DNA from: Synechococcus sp. ROS8604
GTDB lineage: Bacteria; Cyanobacteriota; Cyanobacteriia; PCC-6307; Cyanobiaceae
Reading direction: 5' to 3'
Length of the DNA stretch: 64,000 bases
Assembly (NCBI RefSeq): GCF_014279655.1
Contig: NZ_CP047946.1
Span: 186,001 to 250,000, forward strand
A model generated the notes under the pieces. It was not told the origin of the DNA and made no database searches. It saw only the letters and a list, made by a program, of their open reading frames with translations. The translations under genes and the position numbers were made by a program. Within the stretch, counting starts at the first letter, position 1. Each line of letters begins with the position of its first letter. This document shows positions 62,164-64,000 of the stretch, piece after piece.

Positions 62164-62604
62164 TCAGTGGCTGCACGTGAGGAGCTCAACCGACACGTGG
62201 TGGTTGGCTGCCGCCGCGCAAAAAGCCTTGTCAAAACTTACCAACTGTCCTCTGCATCGCATGCAGACCGCCAGATGCAACGCATCGCCAGCCCGAATCG
62301 TTGCTGTTTCGTCAAGGCAAAGCTGAGACGCTGTTTCGAAATCTGGTGCTTCCAGTTGGAGAACCCGTAGTTTCGCCTCACGTAACTCCTGAAAGCGTTT
62401 CCAGGCACGTTTGCGTTCTTCAGCCTCGATCGTGCCTCGGCGCCATTGCATGGCCAGCGCTGAGGCGAGTTCTGTCTCTAACCAGCTGGAGATCAGCCAT
62501 GGGCGTTCGATTGCCCCCTCCAGAAATCCGTGGGCAGTGGTTGTTCCTGGTTCATTGACCAAGCTTGCGACCACAACGGACGTGTCCAGATAGACGGATT
62601 TCAA
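62164..62604 (-). CDS. vapC: PIN-domain toxin
   Basis: A 146 aa PIN ribonuclease: VYLDTSVVVASLVNEPGT (first Asp), ISSWLETELASALAMQWRRG (Glu), TATIRAGDALHLAVCMRCRGQLVSFDKAFCAAA with the C-terminal acidic residues. It overlaps the antitoxin gene by 4 bp. It appears complete. Confidence 0.9.
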   Translation of the reverse strand: MKSVYLDTSVVVASLVNEPGTTTAHGFLEGAIERPWLISSWLETELASALAMQWRRGTIEAEERKRAWKRFQELREAKLRVLQLEAPDFETASQLCLDETATIRAGDALHLAVCMRCRGQLVSFDKAFCAAAANHHVSVELLTCSH

Positions 62605-62849
62605 TACCGTGCTCCCTTCCGTAGAGCGCTCACCAGTTCTTCGGCATCTGCCTCTGCATGGAGAGGTTGTTGCCGAATCTTCGCCAGAAAGGTCGCCAGT
62701 TCGAATCTTGGAGCGTTCCGGCGCTCGGGTTGGACCAAGCGGGCGACCGGAACACCGCGCCGAGTGATCTCCACAGCTTCGCCGCGTTCCACGGCATCGA
62801 GCAAAGCCGAGAGCTGCGCCTTGGCTTGCACCACGCTCAGTCGTTTCAT
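62601..62849 (-). CDS. Phd/YefM-type antitoxin
   Basis: An 82 aa protein: MKRLSVVQAKAQLSALLDAVERGEAVEITRRGVPVARLV is the Phd/YefM DNA-binding fold (VxxAKxxLSxLLDxVExGExVxITRRGxPVAxL). The tail FLAKIRQQPLHAEADAEELVSAL would bind the PIN toxin. It overlaps the toxin gene by 4 bp, and a palindrome lies 16 bp upstream. Confidence 0.92.
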   Translation of the reverse strand: MKRLSVVQAKAQLSALLDAVERGEAVEITRRGVPVARLVQPERRNAPRFELATFLAKIRQQPLHAEADAEELVSALRKGARY

Positions 62850-62864
62850 GCCAGGCGTGCGAAG

Positions 62865-62878
62865 TGGTCAGATGACCA
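62865..62878. promoter_or_regulatory. Palindromic operator candidate of the Phd/PIN module
   Basis: The perfect arms TGGTCA and TGACCA are separated by GA. They lie between a TATTAT -10-like element (minus strand) and the antitoxin ATG. Such a position would let the antitoxin block its own promoter. Confidence 0.6.
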
Positions 62879-62914
62879 TAATAGTAACCAGGCCTTTTTG
62901 TTTCCAGGGCGCTG

Positions 62915-63825
62915 ATGTGTGGAATCGCCGGCCTATGGAGGGATCTAAGAGCCGATCAATGTCCAGATCTTGAGACGTCCGTGATCGCCATGGCTGCGGC
63001 GCTGAGCCATCGCGGTCCAGATGATGCCGGAGTGTGGGCTGAACCCAGCGCCGGTGTGGCCCTTGCTCATCAGCGCCTGGCGATTCTCGATCTCTCGGCG
63101 GCCGGCCATCAGCCCATGGCTAGCGCCAGTGGGCGCTACGCGATCGCCTTCAACGGCGAGATCTACAACCACTTGTGCCTGCGTGAGCAAGTGAAGCGCA
63201 GTGGCGCCATCGTTCAGCCCTGGCGCGGCCATTCCGACACCGAAACCCTGCTGGCCGCCATCGCAGCCTGGGGGCTTGACGGCGCCTTGCAGCGTTGTAC
63301 AGGCATGTTTGCCTTGGCCCTTTGGGACCGGCAGGAGCGGCGGTTGCAGTTGGCCCGTGATCGCTTTGGTGAGAAGCCTCTTTATTGGGGTTGGCTGGAT
63401 CGTGCTGGCCATCGGGTGCTGGTGTTTGCGTCCGAATTGGCGGCGCTTCGAGCTTGTCCGGGTGCGTCAGCGCCGGCGGTGAATCCAGAAGCATTAGCCG
63501 TCTTTTTTCGTGCCGGCTGCCTGCCAGCCTCCCTCTCGATTTACGCAGGCCTGCAGCAGTTGCCGCCAGGCCACTGCTTGGAGTTCAGCAATCCGCAGCA
63601 GCAGAGTGATCCCCAGCCCTGGTGGGATCTGCAAGAGCAGGCAGCTCAGGCGTTTGCGCAGCAACCGTTGCTGGCTGTGAATTCAGAGGAGGATGTTCTC
63701 GATCAGCTCGAGAGCACTCTCCAAGAGGTGATCGCGGAGCAGGCCCTTGCCGATGTGCCCCTCGGCACCTTCCTCTCCGGTGGGGTGGATTCCTCGCTGA
63801 TCACGGTCCTGCTCCAGGCCAAGAG
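62915..63825 (+). pseudogene. asnB: Asparagine synthetase B, truncated by rearrangement
   Basis: The start MCGIAGLWRDL has the Cys2 nucleophile. Residues ~1-210 form the glutaminase domain (ALSHRGPDDAGVW, ALAHQRLAILDLSAAGHQPM, FNGEIYNHL, RDRFGEKPLYWG). The ATP-PPase domain begins with LSGGVDSSLITVLLQA near residue 290. Directly after this PP-loop, homology stops and the reading frame enters antisense nucleotidyltransferase sequence. Such AsnB-type enzymes often sit in glycan clusters and amidate sugars. About half the ~600-aa protein is missing, so synthetase activity is lost. Confidence 0.85.
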
Positions 63826-64000
63826 CAAGTCGTCGAGTGATTCTCCGAGTTCCATGGACGGAGCCTCGAGGCAGAGATCGATGTCTGATCCCGCTCGCTG
63901 ACGCCCCAACGCCCGCGAGCCATAGAGGACAATTTTCTGCACATGAGAACGGCTGCGGATCAGCTCCAGTAACCGTTGGCTATCTGCTTGTGGAATGCCT
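63826..64000 (-). pseudogene. Minimal nucleotidyltransferase fragment, broken at both visible sides
   Basis: Minus-strand reading from the window edge: LLELIRSRSHVQKIVLYGSRALG, then RAGSDIDLCLEAPSMELGESLDDLLLAW, an MNT-family motif (YGSRALG and SDIDL). The real start is outside the window. The 3' side meets asnB in the opposite direction at about 63825, so the C-terminal part with the third Asp is gone. Confidence 0.75.

Noticed and set aside
62690-62712. GTTCGAATC-like T-loop that could suggest a tRNA
   Set aside because: No acceptor or anticodon stem can be built; it lies inside the Phd antitoxin gene.

Overview
The window comes from a picocyanobacterium, most likely a marine Synechococcus. 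The left edge holds the last 43 codons of psaC (photosystem I iron-sulfur subunit), and the neighbours are typical of that group. No rRNA, tRNA or CRISPR array was recognised. I do not assign a strain.

Layout. 1-4.3 kb is conserved core: psaC end, glmS, and a DUF1800/DUF1501 pair. 4.3-30.7 kb is a large surface-glycan locus: GDP-mannose and UDP-xylose synthesis (manC, uxs), many glycosyltransferases (GT2, GT4, GT61, RgpF-like), a Wzm/Wzt-type ABC exporter whose ATPase is fused to a sulfotransferase, a type I secretion set (parvulin, CAP-domain ABC transporter, HlyD), a small RTX-like protein, TPR proteins and a coiled-coil membrane protein built of 17-residue repeats. 30.7-46 kb is AT-rich, sparse accessory DNA. 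It holds a GT2-GT4 fusion, three small sulfotransferases, a WcbI-like protein, and many decaying genes (methyltransferases, GDP-mannose dehydratase, glycosyltransferase). Three separate fragments of the 3' end of glutamate synthase (gltB/glsF) are scattered through it. 44.9-49.2 kb carries two HU-like paralogues and then a run of toxin-antitoxin modules, some intact and some broken. 49.5-57.4 kb returns to glycan export: a GT4, then an outer-membrane beta-barrel protein, a dual-specificity phosphatase and a Wzc tyrosine kinase in one tightly overlapping operon, divergent from Wza. 57.4-64 kb is again a toxin-antitoxin/rearrangement zone (PIN remnants, a HEPN/MNT pair, Phd/VapC). It includes a frameshifted GT4 and an asnB gene cut in the middle and joined to a broken nucleotidyltransferase.

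How it works together (inference). Nucleotide sugars from GlmS, ManC and Uxs feed the glycosyltransferases. Sulfotransferases would decorate the product. Export could go through Wzm/Wzt and through Wzc/Wza, with Wzc likely controlled by the neighbouring phosphatase. The type I system probably secretes an RTX-like or other surface protein. Segmental duplications, chimeric junctions and toxin-antitoxin debris show that the accessory parts of the locus are being remodelled.
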